The translations under genes were made by a program, and so were the position numbers. From Oncomelania hupensis (Eukaryota > Mollusca > Gastropoda > Littorinimorpha > Pomatiopsidae), in contig CM072514.1 of NCBI GenBank assembly GCA_036898135.1, forward strand, positions 8,188,318 through 8,252,317: a stretch of 64,000 nt of DNA. Reading direction: 5' to 3'. Positions 1 through 10,941 of the stretch are shown here, piece by piece. Numbering within the stretch: position 1 is the first letter of the stretch; every line of letters starts with the position of its first letter. The notes under the pieces are model-generated. The model was not told the origin of the DNA, did not search any database, and saw only the letters and a list, made by a program, of their open reading frames with translations.

Positions 1-639
1 CTGCTACCTACTGATCATAATAAGTTGCTGATGCAGTGGAAAGGCCCGTACGAAGTGGAGACCGTGGTGGGTATCAACGACTACAAGGTGAAGGTCGGCC
101 AGCATTCCAAGATATACCACGCCAACCTCCTTAAGCTGTACGTAGAAAGGCCATCAGAGACTGTGCGCGCAGCCACAGCAGCTGTGACCGACGACAGCTT
201 TGACAGCGAAGAACTGTTGGAACTGGGAGACTTCGATAGCAAAGAAGGCATCGATGATGTTAAGCTAGGACCGAGCTTGACGGAAGGTCAAAAGATGGAG
301 CTCAAGGACCTTATGGGCGAATTTCCCCATAGCTTCAATGATGTCCCAGGCTCTACGACTTTGGTCGAACATGAAGTCCACACCCAGACCTGGAAGGAGC
401 ATCTGCAGACCTTGAGGGAGCTGTTCCACCGTCCCGCAGAAGCCAACCTGACCGTGAGACCCAGCAAATGCATCCTGGGAGCTGACAACGTCGACTGCGT
501 CGGACATCCGATGGAAGAAGGAGACAACGGAGGACGCACTGATTCCAGGAAAGCCCACGTGATCACTGTCTTTGACCCTGGGCCGATGACGACCGCAACT
601 GACGAGGGCGTCGATTCCTTGCGAACGAAAGAACATTGA
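1..639 (+). pseudogene. Pol remnant: integrase C-terminal part plus internally deleted RT
   Basis: The frame begins inside the post-core part of integrase (NKLLMQWKGPYEV, then KIYHANLLKLYVERP), which resembles the C-terminal module of Gypsy integrases. It runs without an RT-free spacer into an RT N-terminal stretch (EFPHSFNDVPGSTTLVEH). It then jumps to a segment normally found late in RT (WKEHLQTLRELF, ANLTVRPSKCILGAD). The fingers and palm, including the YxDD region, are absent. The segment after that does not look like RNase H. The same junction occurs in the copy at about 44035. A functional RT cannot be made from this copy. Confidence 0.85.
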
Positions 640-959
640 TTGTGTGGACGAACTAAGAATATTGGTAATGACAGACTTGAAAATGAAAAACGTTGACTGG
701 GTAAATGATCTGTGAACATTGACAGTACCCAGAAAGACTTGCAGATGAGAAACATTGACTCTGTGTGAATGAACTGTGAACATTGACAGTATCCAGAAAG
801 ACTTGCGGATGAAAAACATGGACTCTGTGTATATAAACTGAGAACATTGACAGTAAATGAGACAGTCTGAAGTAAGTTTTAATTCTGTACATTGTTTGTG
901 CATTACGTTTCAACGTTGTTGAAAGAAATTGGGTAAATTTCTTCTTGAGTGGGGGGTTA

Positions 960-1560
960 TGTTACGTTGAAACGCGAATGGTAGTACGTCAGAAACGCGC
1001 AAGATAGATCTAATCGTTTCGTTTTGCAAAGTAGAGTTTGCATTGTTGTTAGGAGAGGCTTTGTATAACGTTGATAATTTGCGTTAGTCGATATTATTTG
1101 AGAATCTTCTGGATATGCGTGTTTACTCTTGATAGAAACTTCCCGATACATGTCGAAGCAAGAGGTCGTTCTGGAAGATATAAAAATATGTATTGACGTA
1201 AGTCAGTGATGACGATCTTTTATTCGATTGGTGGCAGTACGTCATTTCTACCATGTACCCAATTGTTCCAGAAAAGAGAGAGGTTATTTAATCGTGTGCC
1301 GAGATTGTTGAGAGAGTAAAGTTGTTGATAGTGATTTGGAAAGTTGCTGTGAAAGTTGTTGAGTTGAATTGAGAATTGTATGCAGTTGTTGATGTATGCT
1401 GAATAAAAGTGGAAAACTTCATACGTCGACTTTGTGATTTGTACGCTGTTTGGACGGGCTGTGTGAATAAACGAATCTGAGTTACACCCTATCAGGAATT
1501 CAAGCATCGGGGCTGAATCAGATACTGATAGAAAACACCAACATCAAACGGAGTGTAACA
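960..1560 (+). repeat. 3' LTR of Gypsy element 1
   Basis: The repeat begins TGTTACG and ends GTAACA, which gives the expected TG...CA ends with short inverted termini. It is 601 bp and aligns along its length with the 616-bp LTRs at 39679-40294 and 44614-45229, with more differences than those two show to each other. A G-run polypurine tract lies directly upstream. Confidence 0.87.
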
Positions 1561-4111
1561 CATTGAAACGCTCCACGAGCCCGTCGCACATTGGATGGTA
1601 TGGTGTTGTTGCCTTTCCATGGATTGCCAAAAGTCTGTTTACTTCGGCCATCACGTTTGACATAAATTGTGTCCCTTGATCTGTTAGTATCTCTTTGGGA
1701 ATTCCCACTCTTGTCCAGATCTCCCACAATGCCTCGGCAACTCTCTCAGCCTCTATGCCTTTCAGTGCTACGGCCTCGGGATACCGTGTCGCGTAGTCTA
1801 CCATGACCAAAATGTACTGGTTGCCTCTGTCTGACATAGGTTTTATAGGTCCTACAATATCAACTGCAACTCTCTGAAATGGTTCGTCAACTAGAGGTAG
1901 TTTCTGCAGCGGAACTTTTGCTACCCTACCCCTAGGAACTGTTTTCTGGCATTCGGGACATGATTCGCAGAATCGCCTAACATCCCCGCACATTCCTGGC
2001 CAATAGAACACCCCCCATATCCTCTCACGTGTCCTCTTTCCACCTAAGTGTCCGGCCATCGGAGGGTCGTGCGCCAGGCGCATCACCTCTCCTCTGAGCT
2101 TGCTAGGCACGACTAGCTGTGTTAGCTCTTCTTCCCCCTGATGGTGTACTCTATACAAAATGCCCTTCTTTTTGCAGAAGCTAACCATCGCTTTGCCTGA
2201 CTTGAGTTTCGTCCCTTGCTTCTCGCACTCTCTAGCTCTAGCTAAAGTGGGATCTTCTTCCTGCAACTTGGCCAACTGATCGGGCGTCACGTCAAGTTGG
2301 AATGACTTCGGAATCGGCAGTGCTTTCTCCTGCTTCCCTTCTGCCTTGGCCTGTGCCCTGGTCTGAACGGCGGCTATCGCACACTCTAACCCATCTACGG
2401 CCACTGGACTTCGATAGCCTCCCTTGAAGGTAACCCAGTTGCCAAGAATGACATCAGGTACAACTTGCTCGATGACGATCAATTCTACTGTACCCTTCAC
2501 AAAAGCTGAGTCTACTTCTACGTACGCTGTAGGATACCCTGACTTGACCTGATCAGCGAACATGACCTCGATCTCTCTACCTGTCATATCCTCAGGACGC
2601 ACCCACTTGGCTGCTACTGCCCCCACCTCGGCACCAGTATCTCTCAGAATCTTCACAGGCTGACCTCTGACTGTTCCCATGCTCCACGGGTTGTACGGCT
2701 GAATGGTACTAAAGCTAGCCTTAGTCATTTCCGAGTGAATCGGTCCTGAATCCGGACTGACAGTGATGCGTAGCAACTGTTTCGGACTACGGCACTCCTT
2801 CGCTACGTGACCTAGCTTCCCGCACCTGAAACACTTCACAGGACGTTTCTCCCCACTAGGTTCTCTCCTCTTATCCTCTTCACCCTTGTTGCCACTAGGA
2901 CCACTCCTCGCTGCCCCTACAGGTTGACTGACAGCACGATTACTCCCCTTGTATGGCACGCTACCGAACACTGGTCTGTTACTCACTGTCCGTTTCGCAT
3001 CTACATGTAACTGGGCAATCTTAGCTGCTTGCTCGCCGTTCTCAGGCTGCCTCTCCCTCACAAACAGCTCTAACTCAGGGTTCATTACTGACAACAACTG
3101 TTCAGTCAGAAAGACATCAAGCACTACGCCCGCATCATCTATATCTTTCTTAGCCAAAGAAAACCATCTCTTCACTAAGACCTGTACTCTACTCAAGTAC
3201 TGCGGAAAAGTCTCTGTGCCTTCTTTCCTACTCCCCCTGAACTGCTTGCGGTAGTAGTCAGCATCTCTCCTAAATCGTTTCAGAAGAGCCCCCCTGACCA
3301 CTTCGAAATCGACTATCTGCTCTGGAGTTAACTTCAGATACGCCTCTCTCGCCTCCCCTGACAACAACGGTGACAACCTAGCCGACCACGTCTCTTCCTT
3401 CCATTTCTGCGTTCTAGCTATTTGTTCAAAGTGCTGAAGATAGCTCTCAATATCCTCTTTACCATCAAATGGTTGGACCTTGATCTTGTAGCCATCAGGC
3501 TGAACTCTATCCCTCCTACGTTGGGCTTCTAGTTCTTTCTCTTGTTCCAACTGCGCTCTAAGCCTCTCTCTGTCGTCTTCCCGGGCCTGCTCTCTAGCTG
3601 CACGCTCTTCTTGCAGACGCAACTCGACATTTTCCCGTTCGGCTTCTATTTTCTTTTCTAAGAGCTTCAGTTCTCTAGCTTTGTCCTTCCGCTCCTGTTC
3701 TAGCCTTCTTTCTACTATGGCTAAATCTTCCGCCCTCCTCTTCTCCGCTCGAGCCATCTCTTCTGCTCTTTCTTTACGCTCCCGTTCCATCTTCTTCTCT
3801 GCCAAAGCTAACTCTTCTGCTCTTCTCTTCTCGGCCAGAGCTAACTCTTCTGCTCTCCTCTTCTCTTCTCGTTCCATCTTTCTCTCGAGCCTAGCTGTTT
3901 CTTTAGCTCTATCTCTCCGCTCTAATTCCATCTCTCTCGCCAATCTAGCAGACTCCTCCGCTAATCTAGCAGACTCCTCTGCTAATCTAGCAGCTTCTTG
4001 CTCTCTCTTCGCCCCGTCTACCACAAAACTGGCTAGACCTGCTCCCTTCAGCCCCATACTAGCGCCTAGCTCCTTATAATACATCCATGCCAACGCCACT
4101 TTTTCCTGCAC
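1561..4111 (-). pseudogene. Gag-protease-integrase polyprotein, 3' truncated
   Basis: About 850 codons read leftwards. In order: a long charged coiled coil rich in E, R and K (residues ~35-205); a capsid region with SCAN-like character (~215-390); a CCHC zinc knuckle, CFRCGKLGHVAKEC (~430); an aspartic protease with DTG (ILRDTGAEVGAV, ~490); the integrase HHCC module (~665-710); and the DDE core with AVDIVGP, LTDQGTQF and GLVERFN (last Glu ~847). The frame ends where element 1's LTR starts, shortly after the catalytic Glu. A frameshift at ~4112 separates it from the Gag N-terminus. Gag assembles the particle, PR matures it and IN inserts the cDNA. Confidence 0.85.
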
Positions 4112-4292
4112 CGGCCTTAACTGCAGTAGGAGTAAGATCAGCTGCCATGCGAGTACTATGAGCGAAAGGCGTACTCACTGTGGTTTCCTCGTCCATCGGT
4201 GCCTGACGTGAAGCGGCTGCGTCGGCCTCCGTGTACTGGTCCATCGCTCGCGCCTGCTCAGCTGCCCTCCGAGTCGCAGCTCTCGTCAGCAT
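4112..4292 (-). pseudogene. Gag N-terminus, out of frame with the rest
   Basis: An ATG at 4292 opens MLTRAATRRAAEQARAMDQ, a basic and alanine-rich N-terminus that runs toward the coiled-coil Gag in a different frame. The frame change near 4112 suggests a small indel or a sequencing error. A leader of about 375 nt lies between this ATG and the LTR end at 4668. Confidence 0.55.
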
Positions 4293-4644
4293 ACAGTCGC
4301 GGACTAAGAATGAAAATGGGAAAAAATGGGTGAATAACAAATGAAACAAATAACGATTAACACATATACAAACAGTCGAACAAATGACAAGTAAATGGTA
4401 ACAGGAGCCGGAGAAGTCCCTTATCGTCTAGGCCTCGACGACAAAGTTGCTTACCTCAACCCCCCGTTTGTGCACACACGCTCGGGGTGTGAACCCTTTT
4501 GCGCAGCGCAACCTCACTCCCGACCAACCACCCACTGGCCACTCATCCGACACACAAGACGACAAAGAAACAAACACTGACTTCTGGTATCTATACAATC
4601 AAAAATAAATCTACCCTAACTACTTCCCCCTATCCCTACCTAGA

Positions 4645-4667
4645 TCTATCCCACCGCTGCCACCAAA
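4645..4667 (-). promoter_or_regulatory. Primer-binding site of element 5
   Basis: Directly after the LTR end, the minus strand reads TTTGGTGGCAGCGGTGGGA. A TGG-starting motif 2-3 nt inside the LTR end is the usual place where a tRNA 3' end primes minus-strand synthesis. I cannot assign the tRNA. Confidence 0.6.
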
Positions 4668-6642
4668 TGTCACGTCCCAACTGCCTCAACAGAGGTAATA
4701 GAGAAAATAACCCAACACCTAAATAAACTCTAAAAGACAAGACCAGAAGTAACAAGACAATTTCTTTATTTCACTCACTCATTCGCACAAAAAATTAATT
4801 CCCCTTTTTTCCCCCTCCCAACCTTCCAACCCTCAATCCCCCTAAGAACAACCCGAAACTAATACACAAACAATTCGCTCAAAATAATAATGATAATTAA
4901 ATCAAAATGGAAAATGACTAACTACAAAATGTACAAAAGATTTATAATAATGATGTCTGGAACAGCTTACTGACAACAAGGTAAATAACAGCAAGCAACT
5001 GCTTTAAATCTTTATAAATATTCAAACTTTGTTCCACTTAAACTTCAAATAGCTGCAACAGGTCTTTTATAAAATGAATAAAAAATTTATCCTTTACGCA
5101 AAATAGACTTTGTAAGAAATTAATCTAAATTATTAATTAATGAATATCTGGCGAAATAATTCCCCCAGACAAAACTATACAATCACAGGGCTACTTAATC
5201 TAGTAGGTAATATTACTCAACAACGTTTATCAATCAATTCAGATTAAATATATTTCAATGTGCTGTAATTTATAATTTATCACATGTAAAACAATTATTG
5301 TTCCTCACAACTGTTTATCAATGGTTATAGTTATTTGTTGTGAATGGTGGAGTGTGCGTGTGTGTGCTTTATAAACGAAATAAGGTTCCCTGGTCGAACA
5401 CCACAACCTTCGCAACCGAGGTTGACCCACGGAAACACCGGCGTAATAGGCCGAGGCACACCAGCTTCACACCAGCAAGGTTTCAGCACACCATCAACGA
5501 TCTGCTCTAATGTTTTGGTTTTGGTACATCTACAACAAACATACAAAAATACGCAACCATTAATAATTATATTACAATATACTGCACAAGCATCCCGCTA
5601 TCGGAATGGTTGTCTCCCTTTCAACATCCTTACTCATCCTCCCTGTCATCGCGCATATACATTCACAATCACCTCCTTTCTGTCATCTCTTCGCTACATA
5701 ACAGCGAATTCTTTTATATCAATTTATAATTATTTAATTTATAATACATTTTAGAAAATTCTCTCTCTCTCTATTGCTAGGTATTTATGCAGCAAACAAT
5801 ATGAAACATAAAATAGAATTAAGAAAACATAATTAACTATCCATTCACACTGCATGCATAACCCGAACCCCCGAACGCTATGGCCAACTGAGAAATTGAG
5901 GTAAACAACTTACGGCTACCAGTGGGATCCTCCGGCCTGTTGACAAAGACACACAAACGACGGGACAAACACACAGGCACAGATGGTTAGGCAAGGTGAT
6001 ACACAGGCAGAAGAAGTCCTAGACGGAGTCACAGGTCACCCGACGTTATACGTAGATAACTCAGATTTCACCGAGAATACACAGCTGGTATTCTAAACAG
6101 CTTAGAACAGTTCCAGTTAATCAAACACTTCCAAAGTGTTCCCAAAACAGTCCTCCTCTTCCGATAATTAGGCTCTTTTTCGTTGACGGTCTGATCAGTA
6201 CGACCCACAGACAAAGTCACTAACTGGCACCTTGACCCAACTCGGATCTGTTGATTCTGGCTACAAAAGCGATATGAAAATGTTACTGCTCCTATCAAAA
6301 TATACAGTGCATCGGGTTTTATACGATTAGCTAAGAATCTTCTAGAACATACTCGTTCTAATTATAATTCATTCCCTACACCGTTCGCGATTAGAGCACG
6401 CATTTCACACATAGAATATCGCATGGCAGCAATTAATCTTCTCAATAACAAAATAGCCAACTATGCTGTTTTCTAACATAGTGCGTTCCGCACGGGCGCA
6501 AATCATTCGCTACTTTTATTAATTATAAACTTAATTTATTCTGATTCTCTCCCCTTGACTACCGTAACTTTTAACCTCTATGTACAGGCTGATGATTAAA
6601 CTATATACATAGGCGCGCGACTGCAAACTGCGTAGCGTGACA
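4668..6642 (-). repeat. 5' LTR of Gypsy element 5 (1975 bp)
   Basis: In minus-strand reading it begins TGTCACGCTACG and ends GGGACGTGACA, so both TG...CA ends and 7-bp inverted termini are present. The primer-binding site follows. No second copy is visible in the window, so the boundaries rest on the termini and the PBS rather than on a pairwise comparison. The inside is AT-rich with no open frame I would call a gene. A CT microsatellite lies near 5761. Confidence 0.72.
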
Positions 6643-7447
6643 AATGAATTGTACCTGTAGAATGAATTCGCGACAATTATTTTCCAGTCGGCGCCTTACA
6701 ATAATTTTATACTAACTTTCTCATTGTATAACTGCTTCTCTCCCTTCGATTATTGCTGATCCCAGGGAAGCAACTCCATCCTCGTGTAGACTACTTGTAA
6801 ACTTCTAAGCGACTCAACATGGTAAAGACCATTAAAGTCTACTACAAAAAATGGCAAGGACCATACTAGTGTATTATATAAATTGGCGAGGACCATACTA
6901 GTGAAATGCTGATAAAACATCAGCGACATCATTGTCAGTCTCGACTGTTCCAATTATATTTTGGTCGTCTTGAAAAACTATCGATAAGCACGAAGGCAAA
7001 CCAGCTTCCATCGTAACTGTTACCTTGGTGTTGACATCGCGGGAAGTCGATATAGGCCTAGCGGGAATTCCCTACACGCGCCGTAGCTATCTAAACTTAG
7101 CTTATGCAACGTCACTTCCACATGAAACTGCGAGAGCCCAGCGCAGAGGGGACGGGGGGGGGAGGGCAGGGTCCTTTTTCCGTTGAATTGGTTGAATGTA
7201 CCTATTAACCAATCGTCCCCTATAAGCTTAATGAGTCCAGGGACGTAAATTTTAATTTTAAAAAAAAAACAACACGTCAGCCATCTTTGCGCACCGCATA
7301 GCAACTTTGGGTCGCTTAGAACGTTACAAAATAAAAATAATCGAAGGGAGAGAAGCAGTTATACAATGAGAAAGTTAGTATAAAATTATTGTAAGGCGCC
7401 GACTGGAAAATAATTGTCGCGAATTCATTCTACAGGTACAATTCATT
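6643..7447. mobile_element. Fold-back / TIR element with 112-bp perfect arms
   Basis: Bases 6643-6754 and 7336-7447 are reverse complements over 112 bp, with outer ends AATGAATTGTACC and GGTACAATTCATT, enclosing ~580 bp. The inside shows only small unconvincing frames. The left arm starts exactly where the LTR of element 5 ends. This looks like a non-autonomous DNA element (long-TIR MITE or fold-back). The superfamily is not assignable from the termini. Confidence 0.75.
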
Positions 7448-8700
7448 GTACGTGTTATAAAATGTATTCTATAGATATAAGTGCTCGTTGTTGCTATAAA
7501 ATGAAGTGTTTACAGATAAAAGGAAGTTTTATAGATCGTTTTTGCTATACAATGACTTGTTTATAGATACAATGACTTGTTTATAGGTAAAATGAATTGG
7601 TTACTTATAAAATGTTTTGTTTATAGATAAAATGAATTGGTTACTTATAAAATGTTTTGTTTATAAATAAAATAGTTTTTTTGTGTTTAATATTTACAAA
7701 CGGCGTGACAATGCGTGTATGATCTCTTGTATATCGTAAAATGTAGTCTGTAGCTATAAAAATGTTGCTTTATAGCTATAAAAAGTGTTGTATTGCTATA
7801 GAATGTATTTTATAGGTATATAATTCATTTTATAATTATACCATATCTTTTATACAGGTAAAATGTATGTTCTATAGATATAATGACAATAACCATTTAA
7901 TTTACAAATGGCGCCTCATACCCCCCCCCTCCGGCACCCCAACGGGGGAAATAATACTAAATAATATAACCGAATTTTATGATGCATCAGAACTTATTTC
8001 TTATCCGTGTCTTCATTTTCACAGGTATATATCAGTTTGTTATGTTTTGAACAATACAAAATACATTGGTTGAATAACTTAAGGGACATTTGGAATAACA
8101 AATAATATATAAGACATTGTAAATAAAACTGAAAAAAAAGTATGCAACCGTTATAATGAGCACAGTTTACAAACATTATGCACCTAAAATCATGATTGAA
8201 ATAAAAATAACCCATAATTATGATCACACCAAAACTAATATAATACAAATGACCATCATAATCACAACATAACCATAAATTATGGCCAGACTGTAAATAG
8301 TCTATGGTATAAATACATAAACATAATTGACTAGAATACATAAAACACAACTGACTAGAAGACATAAATAATTATAATTATGACCAAAATACAGTCGGGC
8401 ATAAAATTCATTAGCAGATCAATTATCACCAGTATTACCATTGAACACTATACATTAGGTTGGGTAAAAAAAACATTAAAAAAATTATTTTGATAAAAAT
8501 CTGGTCATACATTATTTTGATTGATTGATTGATTTTAAAATGTGACTATACATTATGCTGATACAAATGGCCACATGTATTGTGATAAATATGTGGCCCT
8601 ACATTAATTCAGTAAAAATGAAATCATTCATTACTTTGGTAAAAATGGGGCCAAATATTATTTTGACAATACTGGCGCCACACATTTTCTAATATGAGCA
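7448..8700. repeat. AT-rich degenerate short-period repeats
   Basis: From 7450 to 7870 a loose motif around TATAAAATG and TTTATAGATAAAATG recurs every ~25-35 bp with strong divergence. From 8150 to 8690 similar decay is seen around CATAATTATGACC and TGGCCACA-type words. No coding signal is visible. A C-rich patch at 7920-7950 resembles the G/C-rich end of repeat R1. Confidence 0.6.
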
Positions 8701-9229
8701 TCCAGGATTTTAATTAAAAGAGGGGAGATAATACAAAGCGAGCGAGTGGCAGATAATTTCAGAATACAAAATCCTTTATTGTCTTCCATATACATTTTGC
8801 AAGATTTGCTGTGCGGCAGTATCCATCTGCATATACAAACTCAAAACAACGAAATTAAATTAAAATAGCAACATAAATTTGAAAATAAATGATGATGATA
8901 TTTACAATGATTAAAACTTACTGACAAGGACACTATATTATGGATAATATTATCCACCGCGCACACATCAATTCACACCCGGTCCGCATGGAGATACTAT
9001 CGAGACACAAGTGAGCCACTTCAATATAAAAAAGTTGATGTAAAAATATAATTTACAAAACATAAATGACCTGACACTCAAAACTAACAAAGTAGCTGAA
9101 AGGGGAAACACAGAACGCTGCTAAGAGTATACAAACAGGGATGGGCTAAATAAGATGATGATGATGATGATAATGATGATGACGACGGTGATGATGATGA
9201 TGGGGATGATGAGGAGGAGGACATTACAT
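8701..9229. other. Non-coding stretch with a GAT microsatellite
   Basis: I see no gene. A (GAT)n-like tract occupies about 9150-9220 and runs directly into the ACATTACATT tail of repeat R1. Confidence 0.6.
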
Positions 9230-9541
9230 TACATGATTATTGCTTTAGGTCCAGAGGACTCTTCTGAGCCAAATCAGGACCGGACAAGCCCTGATCAGCA
9301 TATTAAAGATCTGCTGAAACAACCCTAGTGGTAAAACTGAAAGCTCTCCACCAGCCAGTCACTTTACAATAAAGACATCCCATGCAGGGGACGCTGAGGC
9401 CGTACTCTAATTTATCGAACCCCCGTTTACAAAAACAAAATAGAATACAAACATTATAAATTATCAACAAAACACATGCATATAAAATGCCTATATTGCT
9501 AAATAATAACATCATAGGAAGCCCTAGTGACCACCTGGCAG
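9230..9541 (-). repeat. Dispersed repeat R1, copy a (left part)
   Basis: R1 is a repeat found at least four times here (9230, 28933, 31232 and 51386). Shared landmarks are GGTCCAG...GGACT, AAGATCTGCTGAA, CCCTAGTGGTAA and AAAATGCCTA. This copy begins with an ACATT-type tail, so the tail of the element faces left and the element reads on the minus strand. It is interrupted at 9541 by Gypsy element 2 and resumes at 15208. R1 looks like a non-autonomous, SINE-like retroelement of roughly 600 bp. I recognise no protein in it. Confidence 0.75.
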
Positions 9542-10792
9542 TGTCATCAAAACGAAAAGTCAGTTTTATTGATGCTCGGTTTTCTCGAGCCTATGCTCAA
9601 TAAGTGTCCAACCATTTATGCAAGAACAATTTTGATTGGTTGCTTTTATAATTTCCTTTATGTATTGATGTAATGGTGTAGTCACTCACATCGGAACTGT
9701 CAACTCGGAAAGGTGTACATGGTTTTTGTGTGTGCTCTGTTAGGTTAATCCAACAGGTTAGTTTTCCATTTATTAACTATGTAACTATGTTTAACTATGT
9801 ACAAGTTATTATTTAATTTTGTAAGCACATTTCTTTGTATAAATGTAAATTGTTTTGTGTTTACAAATGTATGAGGTAATTTTTATTGGGAAAATAACAT
9901 CATCTTTTGACATTATCCATTTTGAAGCTATGTTGAAGACTGATAGTCAATATATTGATATTGGTAACTAAATATCATGAACAATATTTTTCAGAGCTGT
10001 TAGTATGTACCTGTGTGTGTACATACCTGTGTAAGACTACCTACCTTGGGTGTGAGTCCTATTGAAGCAGGAGAAACGGCCCCCAGAGGTTTTCTCCAAG
10101 AGAATGAATCAGGAAGATATTCATTCAGGTTCAATAGATGTTTCATCGCATTTGGAGCACAGCGTGGATTATTATTACTTCTGTAATCTTCGTGTGTTTT
10201 GAGTGTATAATATAATCTCCAAGAAGATTATCTGTGGAATTCGTATTTATAATCTCCAAGAAGATTATCTGCCTCTGCTGAGTGATATAACCTCCCGGAA
10301 GATTATGGTTCTGATTTATTTACGTTCTGAGGAAAAGGATCTCCAAGTGAATTAATTACCGGAGGTGGTTGTGCTTTATCTCTGTGTTGAGATCGCTATT
10401 GGATTATCTAAATCGTTGTGGTGGATATATATTGTGTTAATATCATTGACAGTGGTGCTGGCATTCAGTGCACTAATGGATTACTTTCTTTCATTTCATT
10501 GGATTTATGTTGTGCGTTGTGGACTACATTGACGTCAACACTCATTCATTCTTTCGTAACATTATTCAGAATTTTCATCGTTATTTTGTTTGTTGAATAT
10601 TAATTTGTTGTTCTCTGATGGGATTTGTTTATATAAACGTTGAAAACTTATTTCCTACGTGTGGCCTACATTGTTCTCTGTGTATGTCTTGTGTGTATAT
10701 ATACATGTAAAACGGTGAACACGCATTCTGACTGTCTATAAACTTTATTGTTCAGTTTGCTTAGTATAAATAAACAATTCCTGTCCGTGACA
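9542..10792 (+). repeat. 5' LTR of Gypsy element 2
   Basis: Begins TGTCATC and ends CCGTGACA. Its 1251 bp match the 3' LTR almost base for base (for example one T/C difference near 9976/14393). It contains polyadenylation-like AATAAA-type words near 10769. A 61-codon frame inside is identical in both LTRs, as expected from LTR identity, and is not evidence for a gene. Confidence 0.93.
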
Positions 10793-10815
10793 ATTTGGTG
10801 ACCCTGACAAACGTT
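10793..10815 (+). promoter_or_regulatory. Primer-binding site of element 2
   Basis: Directly after the LTR end comes ATTTGGTGACCCTGACAAAC, with a TGG start 3 nt inside. This is the standard position for tRNA priming of minus-strand cDNA. The tRNA species is not identified. Confidence 0.6.
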
Positions 10816-10941
10816 TTGTATTTGATTGTTTGAACATTAGACAAATATTGACATTGTTTTTGTCTTTGATTGTGTCTGGTTTGCTTGTTGACATTTTCTT
10901 CACGTGGTATACGCTTTACTATAACTCGGAAGCCTACGTAG

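Larger units (their letters stand above)
1..1560 (+). mobile_element. Gypsy element 1 (Gmr1-like), 3' portion with 3' LTR
   Basis: This is the downstream part of an LTR retrotransposon that enters from the left window edge. It is nearly identical to the 3' part of the complete element at 39679-45229, so both belong to one family. It holds the integrase C-terminal region, a remnant RT, a 3' UTR with repeats of ~62-66 bp (about 660-880), a G-rich polypurine tract ending near 956, and a 3' LTR. Its LTR end abuts minus-strand integrase sequence of element 5 at 1560/1561, so this copy landed inside element 5. The upstream target duplication lies outside the window. Confidence 0.88.
1561..6642 (-). 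mobile_element. Gypsy element 5 (Gmr1-like), 5' portion with a long LTR
   Basis: Minus-strand LTR retrotransposon: a 5' LTR of 1975 bp (4668-6642), a leader, Gag, protease and most of integrase. It is truncated at 1561 inside integrase by element 1. Integrase follows protease directly with no RT or RNase H between them, so it shares the IN-first order of the other families here. Whether it had an RT downstream cannot be seen, because that half lies left of the window. Its Gag and LTR differ from elements 2, 3 and 4, so it counts as a separate family. Confidence 0.85.

Noticed and set aside
3681..4079. Serine-rich ORF on the plus strand
   Set aside because: Shadow of the minus-strand coiled-coil Gag of element 5.
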